From Candidatus Gastranaerophilales bacterium (GTDB lineage: Bacteria > Cyanobacteriota > Vampirovibrionia > Gastranaerophilales > Gastranaerophilaceae), in assembly GCA_944323995.1 (NCBI GenBank), contig CALUUN010000002.1, positions 1 through 64,000 of the forward strand: a stretch of 64,000 nt of DNA. Direction: 5' to 3'. The stretch's first letter is position 1. Every line of letters begins with the position of its first letter. Both the position numbers and the translations under genes were made by a program. Shown one piece after another: positions 1 through 7,481 of the stretch. A model generated the notes under the pieces. The model saw only the letters and a list, made by a program, of their open reading frames with translations. It had not been told where the DNA came from and ran no database searches.

Positions 1-128
1 CCCCCCCCGACTTTACATTTCTTAACATTTTTAAACATTGCTTTTTCTCCTTCTTGTTAATGTGCTACATGTTTAATATATCAGATTTTTTGTTTTTTGG
101 CAAGTATAAGTTATTAAAAAATCCTGAC

Positions 129-1019
129 CTATTTTTCGCGAACAAAATACAGCGGTATTGACATAATTGAACGGAAAATTAAATCACTGCTGTAATATTG
201 CCCCATAACCTTTTGAAGATATTGAGTAACTTTTGAAAGAAAATCTTTCATATCTTCAAATTCCTTATCCGAAACCGCAGTACCTTCTATATATTTAAAA
301 AGCACCGAATAAAGGTATTTTTTATCACACGGAAAATCACGAATCATGTTTTCCATCATAATAACCGTAACCATTTTGCGCTGCCATGCCAAATTACTCT
401 GTGATACCCCGTCAGCGTTGGTTTTTACGGTAATCAAAGTTTCCGGAATTACAACTATATCGCAGACATATGACATATCGCACCAGAGTTTGTAGTCTTC
501 CGCGTGCACGCAGTATGAATTGTAGCGCAAATTGTTTTCGGTCAAAACCGACTTCCTTATCATTGCCGAAGAATGTGCTACACAATTGTTTACATACCGC
601 TGGCACAGTTTTATAATATCAGGCCTTACCGGCGTCGTTATTGTAATATTTTCCGGCACACGCCTGAAAAATGAACCCGTAAGCCCCACATTCGGCAGCT
701 CTTCCATTACCTTGACCTGCTTTTCCAGCCTGTCGGGTTCGCTGTAATCATCAGAATCCAGACGCGCTATGTATTTTCCGCTGCATAAATCTATCCCTTT
801 GTTCAGTGTGGAAATTAATTTAAGATTCGTTTCGTTTTTATAATATTTTATCCGGTCATCTTTATAGTCCAGAATAACTTCTTCTGCGTCGTTTGTTGAA
901 CCGTCATTGATAATTATGAACTCAAAATCTTTATACGTCTGATCCAGTATGCTCTCTATTGCAACCTGAAGCTCCGCTCTCCTTGTATTATATACTGGCA
1001 TTAAAACAGATACCGACAT
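129..1019 (-). CDS. Family 2 glycosyltransferase
   Basis: A 296-residue GT-A fold glycosyltransferase that probably moves a sugar from a nucleotide donor onto a surface glycan. The N terminus has the family-2 opening (SVLMPVYNT, then IIINDGS) and the metal/nucleotide-binding LDSDD motif near residue 90, followed by the usual acceptor half. The reading frame opens five codons earlier at a TTG, but AAGGAG sits 4 nt before the ATG at 1019, so I place the start there. It lies downstream of rpsT on the same strand, separated by a terminator. Donor and acceptor cannot be told from sequence. Confidence 0.85.
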   Translation of the reverse strand: MSVSVLMPVYNTRRAELQVAIESILDQTYKDFEFIIINDGSTNDAEEVILDYKDDRIKYYKNETNLKLISTLNKGIDLCSGKYIARLDSDDYSEPDRLEKQVKVMEELPNVGLTGSFFRRVPENITITTPVRPDIIKLCQRYVNNCVAHSSAMIRKSVLTENNLRYNSYCVHAEDYKLWCDMSYVCDIVVIPETLITVKTNADGVSQSNLAWQRKMVTVIMMENMIRDFPCDKKYLYSVLFKYIEGTAVSDKEFEDMKDFLSKVTQYLQKVMGQYYSSDLIFRSIMSIPLYFVREK

Positions 1020-1042
1020 CTTTCTCCTTTTCAATTCAACAA

Positions 1043-1070
1043 AAAAAGCACCTCTAATGAGGTGCTTTTT
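1043..1070 (-). terminator. Intrinsic terminator after rpsT
   Basis: A perfect 12-bp stem built on AAGCACCTC / GAGGTGCTT with a 4-nt loop, followed by a T-run in the minus direction. It would end rpsT transcription before the glycosyltransferase gene. Confidence 0.85.
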
Positions 1071-1081
1071 GGCTTTTAAAT

Positions 1082-1348
1082 TTATTTTGCTAATTTGTTT
1101 ACGGCAAGTGTTAATCTTGATTTTTTTCTTGCTGCCGTATTTTTGTGCAAAATGCCTTTTGATACGGCTTTGTCACACAACTGATAAGCCTTTGAAATTG
1201 CTTTGTTCAAAGCATCTTTATCTTCACCTTTTGCAAGTTCCAATACTTTCTTCACTGCAGATTTGATTGATGTTTTGAACGCTGTGTTTCTTACTCTGTT
1301 TTTTTCAGCAATTAACACTCTTTTCTTAGCAGATTTAATATTTGCCAT
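1082..1348 (-). CDS. rpsT: 30S ribosomal protein S20
   Basis: An 88-residue, very basic, helical protein matching S20 in length and composition, opening MANIKSAKKRV. S20 binds 16S rRNA in the body of the small subunit during early assembly. A good Shine-Dalgarno (AAAGGA) precedes the ATG, and a strong terminator follows. It is transcribed away from the GH57 gene, the two sharing a 240-bp AT-rich intergenic region that must hold both promoters. Confidence 0.97.
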   Translation of the reverse strand: MANIKSAKKRVLIAEKNRVRNTAFKTSIKSAVKKVLELAKGEDKDALNKAISKAYQLCDKAVSKGILHKNTAARKKSRLTLAVNKLAK

Positions 1349-1590
1349 TTTTGTTTTCCTTTCACATTATTCGGCGATTAATGACTTCGCCCTTTTGAGG
1401 ATGTGAGTAATTCTTATTTTATCCGAAAAAACTTTATTTGCAAGTGTTTAAAAAACAATATATTAATATTTGTAAAATTATTCACAAGAACTAATTCTTA
1501 AGGGTTATATTTTATAAACATTTGTGCTATATATATAATATATAAAATCGGGTTATAGTAAGTAATAACTCACAAGAAACGGAGGCATAA

Positions 1591-3312
1591 ATGTCGACAG
1601 GACAATTTGTATTCATGTTACACAGCCATCTTCCTTATTACAGAAAAGCAGGTATGTGGCCTTTCGGGGAAGAAAACCTTTATGAATGCATGGCGGAAAC
1701 ATACGTACCGCTTTTAAATGCAATCGCAGAGCTTTATGACGAAGGTATTAAAGCAAAATTAACGGTCGGAATTACACCGATATTAGCTGAACAGTTAAAT
1801 GATGAGCACTTGAAACACGGGTTTGTAAAATACCTTGATTCAAGAATTGAAAAAGTTGCAAAAGATCTGGAAAGATACCCCGATCCGAATGTAGCTCACT
1901 CACAACACTTGAAATATCTGGCTAAATACTATTTCGACTGGTTCAATCATATAAAAGATTCTTTCGTAAACAAATACGGCATGGATTTGATTGAAGCATT
2001 CAAAAAATATCAGGATTTAGGTTGTATTGAAATAACCACATCCGGTGCTACCCACGGATTTTCACCGCTTCTGGCAACCGATAACAACCTGAATGCACAA
2101 TTCAAAGTAGGTTCTGATACAACAAAAAGATTATTCGGCAGAAAAGCAAAAGGCTGCTGGCTGCCTGAATGCGCATACAGACAGGGCTATGAATATGTCG
2201 GAAAAGACGGGAAAAAACACTGGCGTCCGGCAATTGAAGTTACGCTTCAAAACAACGGCATTGAATACTTCTTTACGGAATCTCACGTAATAGAAGGCGG
2301 AAATTCAATCGGAAACAGACGTGTAATCGGAGTTTACGGAAATATTGAATATATCCCGCTGCCGGAACGTGCCGCAACGGGTTATGACACATATTCAGCA
2401 TACTGGCTGCCTGATGCACAGGTTGCAGTTATGGGCAGAAATGACCGTGCGGGTTATCAGGTTTGGTCTGCTGCTGACGGATACCCCGGTGACGGCTGCT
2501 TCCGTGAATTTCACAGAAAAGATGACAAATCCGGCATGCACTATTGGAGAATAACATCTCCGACAACCGATCTGGGCGACAAAATGCTTTACGATCCGGT
2601 GCTTGCTTTGAATAAAGTTAACGAAAATTCAGATCACTACACAACCTTGATTTACCACCTGCTGAATGATTACAAAATGGCGCATAACGGTAAAGAAGGA
2701 CTTGTAATGGTTTCGTTTGATACTGAATTGTTCGGACACTGGTGGTTTGAAGGTGTTGAATTTATTAAACAGGTTATCAAAAAATTCAACCAGTATCTGC
2801 CGGAAGTTGAAAGAATGACCGCAGGTGAATATATTCACGCACATCCGCCGACAGAAGCCATCCAGATCCCTGAAAGCTCCTGGGGTCAGGGCGGACACTT
2901 CTACGTATGGAACAACCATCTGACTGAATGGATGTGGCCGATTATTCACTCCTGCGAAAAACGTGCTACGGAAATCGCTTCTAAATACGAAGAAATTCCG
3001 CAGGACAAATTGCTTCACAGAGCATTAAATCAGATGGCCAGAGAAAATCTGCTCCTGCAAAGCTCAGACTGGCCGTTCCTGATTACGACCTGGCAGGCAA
3101 AAGACTATGCAACCGACAGGTTCAGAGAACACGTGGACAGATTTGAAAAAATCTGCGACATGATTGAAAGCGGAAACATCAATGAGGACGAGTTAAGACA
3201 GATAGAAAGCATTGACAATTGCTTTGCGGAAATAGATTACAGGGTATATCTTCCGATTGAAGAAGGCGTAATCCCGCAGCAATCCAAAAAACTCGCCCCG
3301 TTATATAACTAA
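1591..3312 (+). CDS. GH57 1,4-alpha-glucan branching enzyme
   Basis: A 573-residue glycoside hydrolase family 57 protein, likely the branching enzyme that makes alpha-1,6 branches in glycogen. The sequence opens with the family's HSHLPYYR motif. It carries the nucleophile region GCWLPECAY (E193) and the acid/base region VSFDTELFGHWW (D377), followed by the helical C-terminal part. Length fits the family. Start: CGGAGG is well placed before the ATG. It is monocistronic with a bidirectional terminator behind it. GH57 branching enzymes are frequent in cyanobacteria and relatives. A 4-alpha-glucanotransferase or amylase role is less likely but not excluded. Confidence 0.88.
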   Translation: MSTGQFVFMLHSHLPYYRKAGMWPFGEENLYECMAETYVPLLNAIAELYDEGIKAKLTVGITPILAEQLNDEHLKHGFVKYLDSRIEKVAKDLERYPDPNVAHSQHLKYLAKYYFDWFNHIKDSFVNKYGMDLIEAFKKYQDLGCIEITTSGATHGFSPLLATDNNLNAQFKVGSDTTKRLFGRKAKGCWLPECAYRQGYEYVGKDGKKHWRPAIEVTLQNNGIEYFFTESHVIEGGNSIGNRRVIGVYGNIEYIPLPERAATGYDTYSAYWLPDAQVAVMGRNDRAGYQVWSAADGYPGDGCFREFHRKDDKSGMHYWRITSPTTDLGDKMLYDPVLALNKVNENSDHYTTLIYHLLNDYKMAHNGKEGLVMVSFDTELFGHWWFEGVEFIKQVIKKFNQYLPEVERMTAGEYIHAHPPTEAIQIPESSWGQGGHFYVWNNHLTEWMWPIIHSCEKRATEIASKYEEIPQDKLLHRALNQMARENLLLQSSDWPFLITTWQAKDYATDRFREHVDRFEKICDMIESGNINEDELRQIESIDNCFAEIDYRVYLPIEEGVIPQQSKKLAPLYN

Positions 3313-3339
3313 AAAAGAAGCCTCCGGGCTTCTTTTTTT
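3311..3339 (+). terminator. Bidirectional terminator
   Basis: An 11-12 bp stem (AAAAGAAGCC / GGCTTCTTTT) with loop TCCG and T-runs in both directions. It ends the GH57 gene on plus and the convergent hypothetical gene on minus. Confidence 0.85.
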
Positions 3340-4054
3340 ATCTGCGAAACAGTAATTCCGGATATTTTTGTTTTAGGGTGTTCAAATCACTATCTGAAAG
3401 TTTCAAAGATTTTACGTTATGAAACCCGAATTTTCCGGAATCAGAAATATAGAAATAGTCTTTAAACATGTTTTCGTATTTTTTGAACATATTCCCTGCA
3501 AAATCACAAATTCCGCTCCAGGCGTCCAGAATTATCGTGTTTTTATTCCAATTGCCGTCAAATTTGCTTCCGTCCTTATTAAACACGCAGACCATATGGT
3601 CAATGTGCTGGCTGCCCCGTTTAAGATTTGCGGTATAGACGTTATCAAAACCGTTCATACGCATAATTGTTTCGCTCGCGCGGGCATCTTCCATACAATT
3701 TCCGAGTCTGTTGAATTTGAGCTGTGAAAAATTATAAAGAGCGGTTTCAAGACCTGTTTTTGCCAATGAACAGCGCTCTCTTGCTCTGTTCATGTCCCTG
3801 ATTAAATCTGTCTGACAGAGTAATAACTCAAAAAATTTTCTCTCTGACGCATTTGAACAAGAAAGAGGAAACATGGGGTTGTAATTAATAAATTTACCGT
3901 AACTGTCCGCATTTTGCCACTTGATTTTTTCAAACATAGGCGAAAACTTTGTCGATGAAATATGCGGAAAATTTTCATTAACAATATGACAAACTTTGTA
4001 TGCGGTTTTTATCTGCGGACATCTGCCGGTAAAATTTACACTGTTTGAAGGCAT
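3338..4054 (-). CDS. Hypothetical protein with papain-like Cys-His-Asp pattern
   Basis: A 238-residue protein I do not recognise by family. It opens MPSNSVNFTGR, a short motif shared in form with other hypothetical proteins here. A central block has C120 (LGNCMEDA), H153 (HIDHMVCVF) and D177 (ILDAWSG), in the order and spacing of papain-like/transglutaminase-like triads. This makes a cysteine protease, deamidase or acyltransferase possible. There is no signal peptide or membrane segment. No clear Shine-Dalgarno precedes the ATG. The fold assignment is inference; a purely structural role is possible. Confidence 0.6.
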   Translation of the reverse strand: MPSNSVNFTGRCPQIKTAYKVCHIVNENFPHISSTKFSPMFEKIKWQNADSYGKFINYNPMFPLSCSNASERKFFELLLCQTDLIRDMNRARERCSLAKTGLETALYNFSQLKFNRLGNCMEDARASETIMRMNGFDNVYTANLKRGSQHIDHMVCVFNKDGSKFDGNWNKNTIILDAWSGICDFAGNMFKKYENMFKDYFYISDSGKFGFHNVKSLKLSDSDLNTLKQKYPELLFRR

Positions 4055-4139
4055 ACCAATAAAAGTAAGCTGAAAATTTAAATTGCGCCGGATGGGAAAA
4101 ATTTTTAAGATATATTAAAAAATTTATCGGAAATAGTTA

Positions 4140-4168
4140 TTGCATTTTTTTTTTCAGCATTATATAAT
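4140..4168 (+). promoter_or_regulatory. Promoter of tRNA-Asp
   Basis: A -35 TTGCAT (4140-4145) and a -10 TATAAT (4163-4168) separated by 17 nt, 28 nt before the tRNA. Confidence 0.75.
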
Positions 4169-4196
4169 AAAAAATGTCAAAAGGCGATGACAGAAT

Positions 4197-4273
4197 GGGA
4201 GCGTAGCTCAGCTGGTTAGAGCGCATGCCTGTCACGCATGAGGTCGCGAGTTCGAGCCTCGTCGTTCCCGCCA
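4197..4273 (+). tRNA. tRNA-Asp (GTC)
   Basis: A 77-nt cloverleaf: acceptor GGGAGCG/CGTTCCC, D-arm GCTCAGCTGGTTAGAGC, anticodon loop CTGTCAC closed by CATGC/GCATG (anticodon GTC), T-arm with TTCGAG, discriminator G and encoded CCA. Its last 18 bases plus one more recur downstream at 5977-5995, so the gene seems to be an integration site whose 3' end was rebuilt by the incoming DNA. Confidence 0.97.
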
Positions 4274-4274
4274 T
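4256..4274 (+). repeat. attL-like copy of tRNA-Asp 3' end
   Basis: GCCTCGTCGTTCCCGCCAT, the 3' end of tRNA-Asp, is repeated exactly at 5977-5995, and its first 13 bases recur at 6191-6203. Direct copies of a tRNA 3' end are the usual scar of site-specific integration. Confidence 0.75.
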
Positions 4275-4280
4275 TTAAAT

Positions 4281-4306
4281 CAAGAGCCTTTTCAGAGGCT
4301 CTTTTT
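4281..4306 (+). terminator. Terminator after tRNA-Asp
   Basis: The stem AGAGCC/GGCTCT with an 8-nt loop is followed by six Ts, just 8 bp after the tRNA CCA. Confidence 0.8.
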
Positions 4307-4373
4307 TATTGCCCTGAGGAGATTTCAGGGAGTTCGAACCCTGCTATTTTTTCAGTAATATAAACAGCAACAA

Positions 4374-4520
4374 ATGGTATATTATGAAAGTGTTAAACAA
4401 CTAGGAAAGTCCTACAGGATTGATGTAGAATATATTTCAGATGAAGTATTAAACCTAGACAATAAAGGTAGATGTCAATTCAAAGATTGCAAATGCAATC
4501 AGAAGAAACATAGCTTTTAG
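4374..4520 (+). CDS. Small cysteine-containing ORF (48 aa)
   Basis: A possible 48-codon gene inside the tRNA-Asp insert, opening MVYYESVKQLGKSYRIDVEY and ending with a cysteine/histidine/lysine cluster of the form CxxxxCxCx5H, which could bind a metal. It has no convincing Shine-Dalgarno, so it may equally be the in-frame end of a longer gene broken at the junction. Its AT-rich codon use matches the next two genes. Confidence 0.35.
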   Translation: MVYYESVKQLGKSYRIDVEYISDEVLNLDNKGRCQFKDCKCNQKKHSF

Positions 4521-4566
4521 CATATTCATGATAATATTAAGAAGTGAAATTATAGGAGTTAATAAT

Positions 4567-4956
4567 ATGTTGAAGAATATTCTAATATTCATAGCAGGCA
4601 TGGTTACAATGTTTATACTAATGGTGTTATTTGGAATAGCAGTTAATTCATCAAGTAATAATGGCTATCCGGGATTAACAATATTTGAAGAAGAAGGTAA
4701 ATGCATGGGGGCAAAACAAATAGAGATAATGCAAACAATCGAGCCAAATATGGCACTTGCACACGCTAAAACTCGTCCGAATGCAATATATGATGAAAAC
4801 GAATTACTTGTTTTACTGCTAGGCGATGAAAAAGCTAATTTCTACGATGACAAAAAGATTAATATACCTAGAGGAATGTGTGTTAAACAAATTGGTAGAT
4901 ATCAATATGAAGCAAAAATGGGTTTAAAAACGGTTCCTGCAGTAACAATAAAGTAA
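4567..4956 (+). CDS. Small membrane-anchored hypothetical protein
   Basis: A 129-residue protein with one N-terminal hydrophobic segment (about residues 4-25, LKNILIFIAGMVTMFILMV) and a soluble domain holding two cysteines (KCMGAK and GMCVKQ). I do not recognise the domain. The frame opens 13 codons earlier, but AGGAG 8 nt before the ATG at 4567 favours this start. It lies 2 bp before the NERD-domain gene on the same strand, so the two are probably co-transcribed as cargo of the tRNA-Asp insert. Confidence 0.7.
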   Translation: MLKNILIFIAGMVTMFILMVLFGIAVNSSSNNGYPGLTIFEEEGKCMGAKQIEIMQTIEPNMALAHAKTRPNAIYDENELLVLLLGDEKANFYDDKKINIPRGMCVKQIGRYQYEAKMGLKTVPAVTIK

Positions 4957-4958
4957 TT

Positions 4959-5660
4959 ATGGAAGATACAATATTAATCAGCCTAATAATAGCCTTTGTT
5001 ATAGCAATACCTATAATTAGATTTACATTGCGTTATAACAAATACAAGAATAGTAATTATTACAGAAATACACAGAATTCATACTGGTCTGTATTTGGTG
5101 ATAATGGTAAATATGGAGAATATAGGTTATATCAGGATTTACAATCCTTTGAGTTAATGGGTTGCAAGTTCTTGTTTAACTTATATGTCCCTAGAGATAA
5201 TGGCAAAACCTCTGAAATAGATATTATAATGTTTCACCCTAAAGGACTATTTGTTATTGAAAGTAAGAATTACAGCGGTTGGATATTCGGCAATGAAAGT
5301 CATAAGCAATGGACTCAAACACTTCCTATAGGTTACGGCGAAAGCCATAAAGAACGCTTTTATAATCCAATAATGCAGAATGCAACTCATATTAGAGCAA
5401 TTAGAAAGCATATTGATGACACTATTCCTATATACTCTGTGATTGCATTTTCTGATAAGTGTACTCTTAAGGATGTTACGGTTAAAAGCAATGTTATTGT
5501 AACATATTACAGTAATCTAGCAAGAGAGATTAAATATAAGTTATCCACAATTAATAACTATTCGATGAATACAGAACTACTTAATGAAACCTATAATAAA
5601 CTATCTAAATATGCCAATGTTGATGAAATAACAAAGTATAAGCATATTCATAACAATTAA
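4959..5660 (+). CDS. Membrane-anchored NERD-domain (nuclease-related) protein
   Basis: A 233-residue protein with an N-terminal membrane segment (residues about 5-24) and a NERD domain (about 45-170). The core of the nuclease-related fold is visible: GKYGEYRLYQDL, then SEIDIIMF (D88) and VIESKNYSGWIFG (E101, K103), the D...ExK arrangement of restriction-endonuclease-like folds. NERD proteins often travel on mobile DNA and in defence or DNA-processing loci. Here it is the largest cargo gene of a tRNA-Asp insert that lacks an integrase. Substrate and whether it cuts DNA are unknown. Confidence 0.8.
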   Translation: MEDTILISLIIAFVIAIPIIRFTLRYNKYKNSNYYRNTQNSYWSVFGDNGKYGEYRLYQDLQSFELMGCKFLFNLYVPRDNGKTSEIDIIMFHPKGLFVIESKNYSGWIFGNESHKQWTQTLPIGYGESHKERFYNPIMQNATHIRAIRKHIDDTIPIYSVIAFSDKCTLKDVTVKSNVIVTYYSNLAREIKYKLSTINNYSMNTELLNETYNKLSKYANVDEITKYKHIHNN

Positions 5661-5807
5661 TTAGATAGGATATTTACTACTATTAAGCTATATATTTTAA
5701 AGCCCATTGATTTAACATATAAACTAGTTTTGTACTATCTTTATTCATTAACTGCAATTTTAATGTTGTAATAAATGGTTCGATATAAAACGCATTATTT
5801 CCGAATT

Positions 5808-5838
5808 AAAAAGCGGTAGATTTTTTCTACCGCTTTTT
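5808..5838 (+). terminator. Strong terminator at end of insert
   Basis: A 13-bp perfect stem (AAAAAGCGGTAGA with its complement), a T5 loop and a following T-run; it also works on minus. It lies 148 bp after the NERD gene. Confidence 0.8.
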
Positions 5839-5976
5839 AATTTAGAATGATAGAGGCGAGAACTCTTTTTGAGTTCGAGCGACCTGCGAGCAGAGGGCGG
5901 AGGAGCTTTCTTTGGAAGCAACTTTGTTGCTGAAAAGAAAGTCCGGAGTCCCGTTTATCGCGAGCAGGGCAAGACA

Positions 5977-5995
5977 GCCTCGTCGTTCCCGCCAT
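5977..5995 (+). repeat. attR-like copy of tRNA-Asp 3' end
   Basis: An exact 19-bp match to the end of tRNA-Asp (4256-4274), followed directly by a tRNA-type terminator at 6001. That suggests this was the native 3' end before 4275-5976 was inserted. Confidence 0.7.
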
Positions 5996-6000
5996 AAAAG

Positions 6001-6021
6001 AAAGCCGCTTTATGCGGCTTT
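6001..6021 (+). terminator. Terminator following the attR copy
   Basis: The perfect stem AAAGCCGC/GCGGCTTT with loop TTTAT is followed by further Ts. It probably ended the ancestral tRNA-Asp transcript. Confidence 0.75.
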
Positions 6022-6183
6022 TTTTAATGGCTGAATGCCGGTGGTGAGAAACGCTTATCGCGAGTTCGGCGGATTTGCGGACGGACGACACGAACAATAG
6101 TGAGTTAGTCCGGATAGCGAACAGATTGAGCCGGCTAAGCCGTTAGGCTTTAAGGCGAAACTCTGTGAGCGTGGAGCAAATCC

Positions 6184-6203
6184 AAGACAAGCCTCGTCGT
6201 TCC
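6184..6203 (+). repeat. Third, partial tRNA-Asp 3'-end copy
   Basis: AAGACAAGCCTCGTCGTTCC: the last 13 bases equal the start of the 19-bp att repeat, and the preceding AAGACA(A) is also shared with 5971-5976. It suggests a second, tandem integration or duplication event. Confidence 0.55.
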
Positions 6204-6375
6204 GTGTTTTTTAAAGTCCGGTTTGTTAGTTGGATTACTTAAGTCATATTACAACAATATTGTTTTGTGCGAATACACTTCAGTATGCCCGACTATCTAA
6301 TCACAATAAAAACCAATATTAATTTATTAAATTTAGCTATCTTTTTAATGCATTTTAAAAAATTATACAAAGGGG

Positions 6376-6406
6376 TTGAAATATTGTACCAATTTTGGTA
6401 CAATAT
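6376..6406 (+). promoter_or_regulatory. Antitoxin promoter with palindromic operator
   Basis: -35 TTGAAA (6376-6381), 17-nt spacer, -10 TACAAT (6399-6404). A perfect inverted repeat with 12-bp arms (ATATTGTACCAA and its complement) and a 2-bp centre covers 6381-6406, i.e. the whole spacer and the -10. This is the usual layout for autorepression by an HTH antitoxin. Confidence 0.8.
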
Positions 6407-6431
6407 AAATATAAGAAAAGGATGATTAAAA

Positions 6432-6716
6432 ATGATTGATAAAAAACATATAGGCACCAGTTTTGACAGTTTTCTTGAAGAAGAAGATATGCTTCAAGAG
6501 TCAGAAGCTGTTGCAATAAAAAGGGTTATTGCTTACGCATTGGAACAAAAAATGCTTGAAGATAATATTTCAGTAAATCGCTTAGCAAAAGAACTTGAAA
6601 CTTCAAGAACAGCTATTTGCCGTATTTTAGATCCTGAAAATACTTCAATCACCTTGAATACAATAGAAAAAGTCGCTAAGTATTTAGGTAAAAGAATTAT
6701 TTTATCTTTTGCATAA
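6432..6716 (+). CDS. HigA-like XRE antitoxin
   Basis: A 94-residue helix-turn-helix antitoxin. The N-terminal part (GTSFDSFLEEEDMLQESEAV) and the C-terminal HTH with SVNRLAKELETSRTAICRIL and DPENTSITLNTIEKVAKYLG match the antitoxin partners of HigB/RelE-type toxins. It would bind the toxin and repress its own promoter through the palindrome at 6381-6406. AAGGA precedes the ATG. Unusually, the toxin gene faces it, with the 3' ends overlapping by 15 bp rather than sharing one operon. Confidence 0.88.
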   Translation: MIDKKHIGTSFDSFLEEEDMLQESEAVAIKRVIAYALEQKMLEDNISVNRLAKELETSRTAICRILDPENTSITLNTIEKVAKYLGKRIILSFA

Positions 6717-7058
6717 TTCTTTGTAGCGTTTGATTGCAACATCTAAATCTTTTTGCGGCGTCTTTTGACTTTTCTTGATAAATGCGTGCAAAAGCACCAT
6801 TGTGTCATCTTCAACATAGAAGATAACTCTTGCAATCCCGTTTGATACATTACTGCGGACTTCTTCTAAACCTCCAGTACCATGCAAAAGTCTTGTCAAA
6901 GGCATACCAATAGGATAACCGTATTGAACAGTTTTGATATCAAAACCGATTGTACGCTTATCTTCTTTTGGTAAGTCCTTAAGCCATTCTCTAACAGGTT
7001 CATTACCTGAACTTGTCTTGTAAAAATATACTTCCAATGCCCCTGTACGCTTTGCCAT
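6702..7058 (-). CDS. HigB/RelE-like (Gp49 family) toxin
   Basis: A 118-residue RelE-superfamily toxin of the phage Gp49-like/HigB type, expected to cut mRNA on the ribosome. Typical features are EVYFYKTSSGNEPVREWL at the N terminus, the central LTRLLHGTGGLEEVRS strand-turn and ARVIFYVEDDTMVLLHAFIKKSQKTP near the end. It is convergent with its HigA-like partner and would be transcribed separately. There is no Shine-Dalgarno. A TATAAT at 7070-7065 lies 6 nt before the ATG, so the message would start on the start codon (leaderless). Confidence 0.88.
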   Translation of the reverse strand: MAKRTGALEVYFYKTSSGNEPVREWLKDLPKEDKRTIGFDIKTVQYGYPIGMPLTRLLHGTGGLEEVRSNVSNGIARVIFYVEDDTMVLLHAFIKKSQKTPQKDLDVAIKRYKELCKR

Positions 7059-7070
7059 GCGTTTATTATA
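7059..7070 (-). promoter_or_regulatory. Toxin -10 element placing +1 on the ATG
   Basis: A perfect TATAAT on minus (7070 to 7065), then 6 nt, then the toxin ATG at 7058. The -35 is weak (TTTTAC, 17 nt upstream). The spacing predicts a leaderless transcript. Confidence 0.55.
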
Positions 7071-7132
7071 GCATAATTATGTTCATGGTAAAATTATTTA
7101 ATAAGTCCGTAGCATCTTTTAATATGTACTAA

Positions 7133-7390
7133 AATACATCTATAAATTACAAAAGATTATATATTCCAAATAGCATAATTTCTATTACCATTGCAACAAG
7201 CAAGAAACACAATCTTTTGATTAAAAATATTGAATTATTAAAACTTTCTATCAAGAATGCTCATAAATATTATAATTTTGAGATTTATGCAATTTGTGTA
7301 ATGAAAGACCACGTACATTTACTAATAAAACCTAATAACATTAAAGAGTACTCAAAAATAATTTTATTGATAAAAATTGTGATGCGGTAA
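7133..7390 (+). pseudogene. Truncated RAYT (Y1 transposase) remnant
   Basis: An 85-codon open frame without a start codon translates to a REP-associated tyrosine transposase core: RLYIPNSIISITIATSKKHN, then NFEIYAICVMKDHVHLLIKP with the HUH-type HVH pair, then NNIKEYSKII. It then stops, lacking the catalytic tyrosine part. Such enzymes move or maintain short palindromic repeats. This copy is dead, but shows that the accessory zone has had transposase traffic. It explains most of the 420-bp gap between the toxin and the L,D-transpeptidase gene. Confidence 0.75.
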
Positions 7391-7481
7391 ATCAAAGATT
7401 TACCACATCCTACTTCCTGAGTTTATTTTACAAAATTAGTAAATTCAATTTTGTAACACATAAAATTAGCACACTGAAATT

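Larger units (their letters stand above)
5661..6431. other. 770-bp non-coding stretch with GC-rich repeat blocks
   Basis: No credible gene. 5661-5805 is AT-rich and featureless. 5841-5995 and 6030-6203 are two GC-richer blocks that both end in an AAGACA(A)GCCTCGTCGTTCC word, i.e. a fragment of the tRNA-Asp 3' end, separated by a terminator at 6001-6021. 6204-6370 shows nothing further. 6376-6406 holds the antitoxin promoter and operator. The blocks look like mobile or duplicated non-coding units, not genes. Confidence 0.6.

Noticed and set aside
1-128. Run of eight Cs and AT-rich DNA at the window start
   Set aside because: Probably just a homopolymer or window edge; no feature can be supported.
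4321-4345. A second tRNA-like T-arm (GTTCGAACCCTG) after tRNA-Asp
   Set aside because: No acceptor, D or anticodon arm can be drawn around it; at most a short tRNA relic.
5837-6097. An 86-codon minus frame in the GC-rich blocks near tRNA-Asp
   Set aside because: It crosses the attR repeat and a terminator, and its composition follows the repeat, not a protein.
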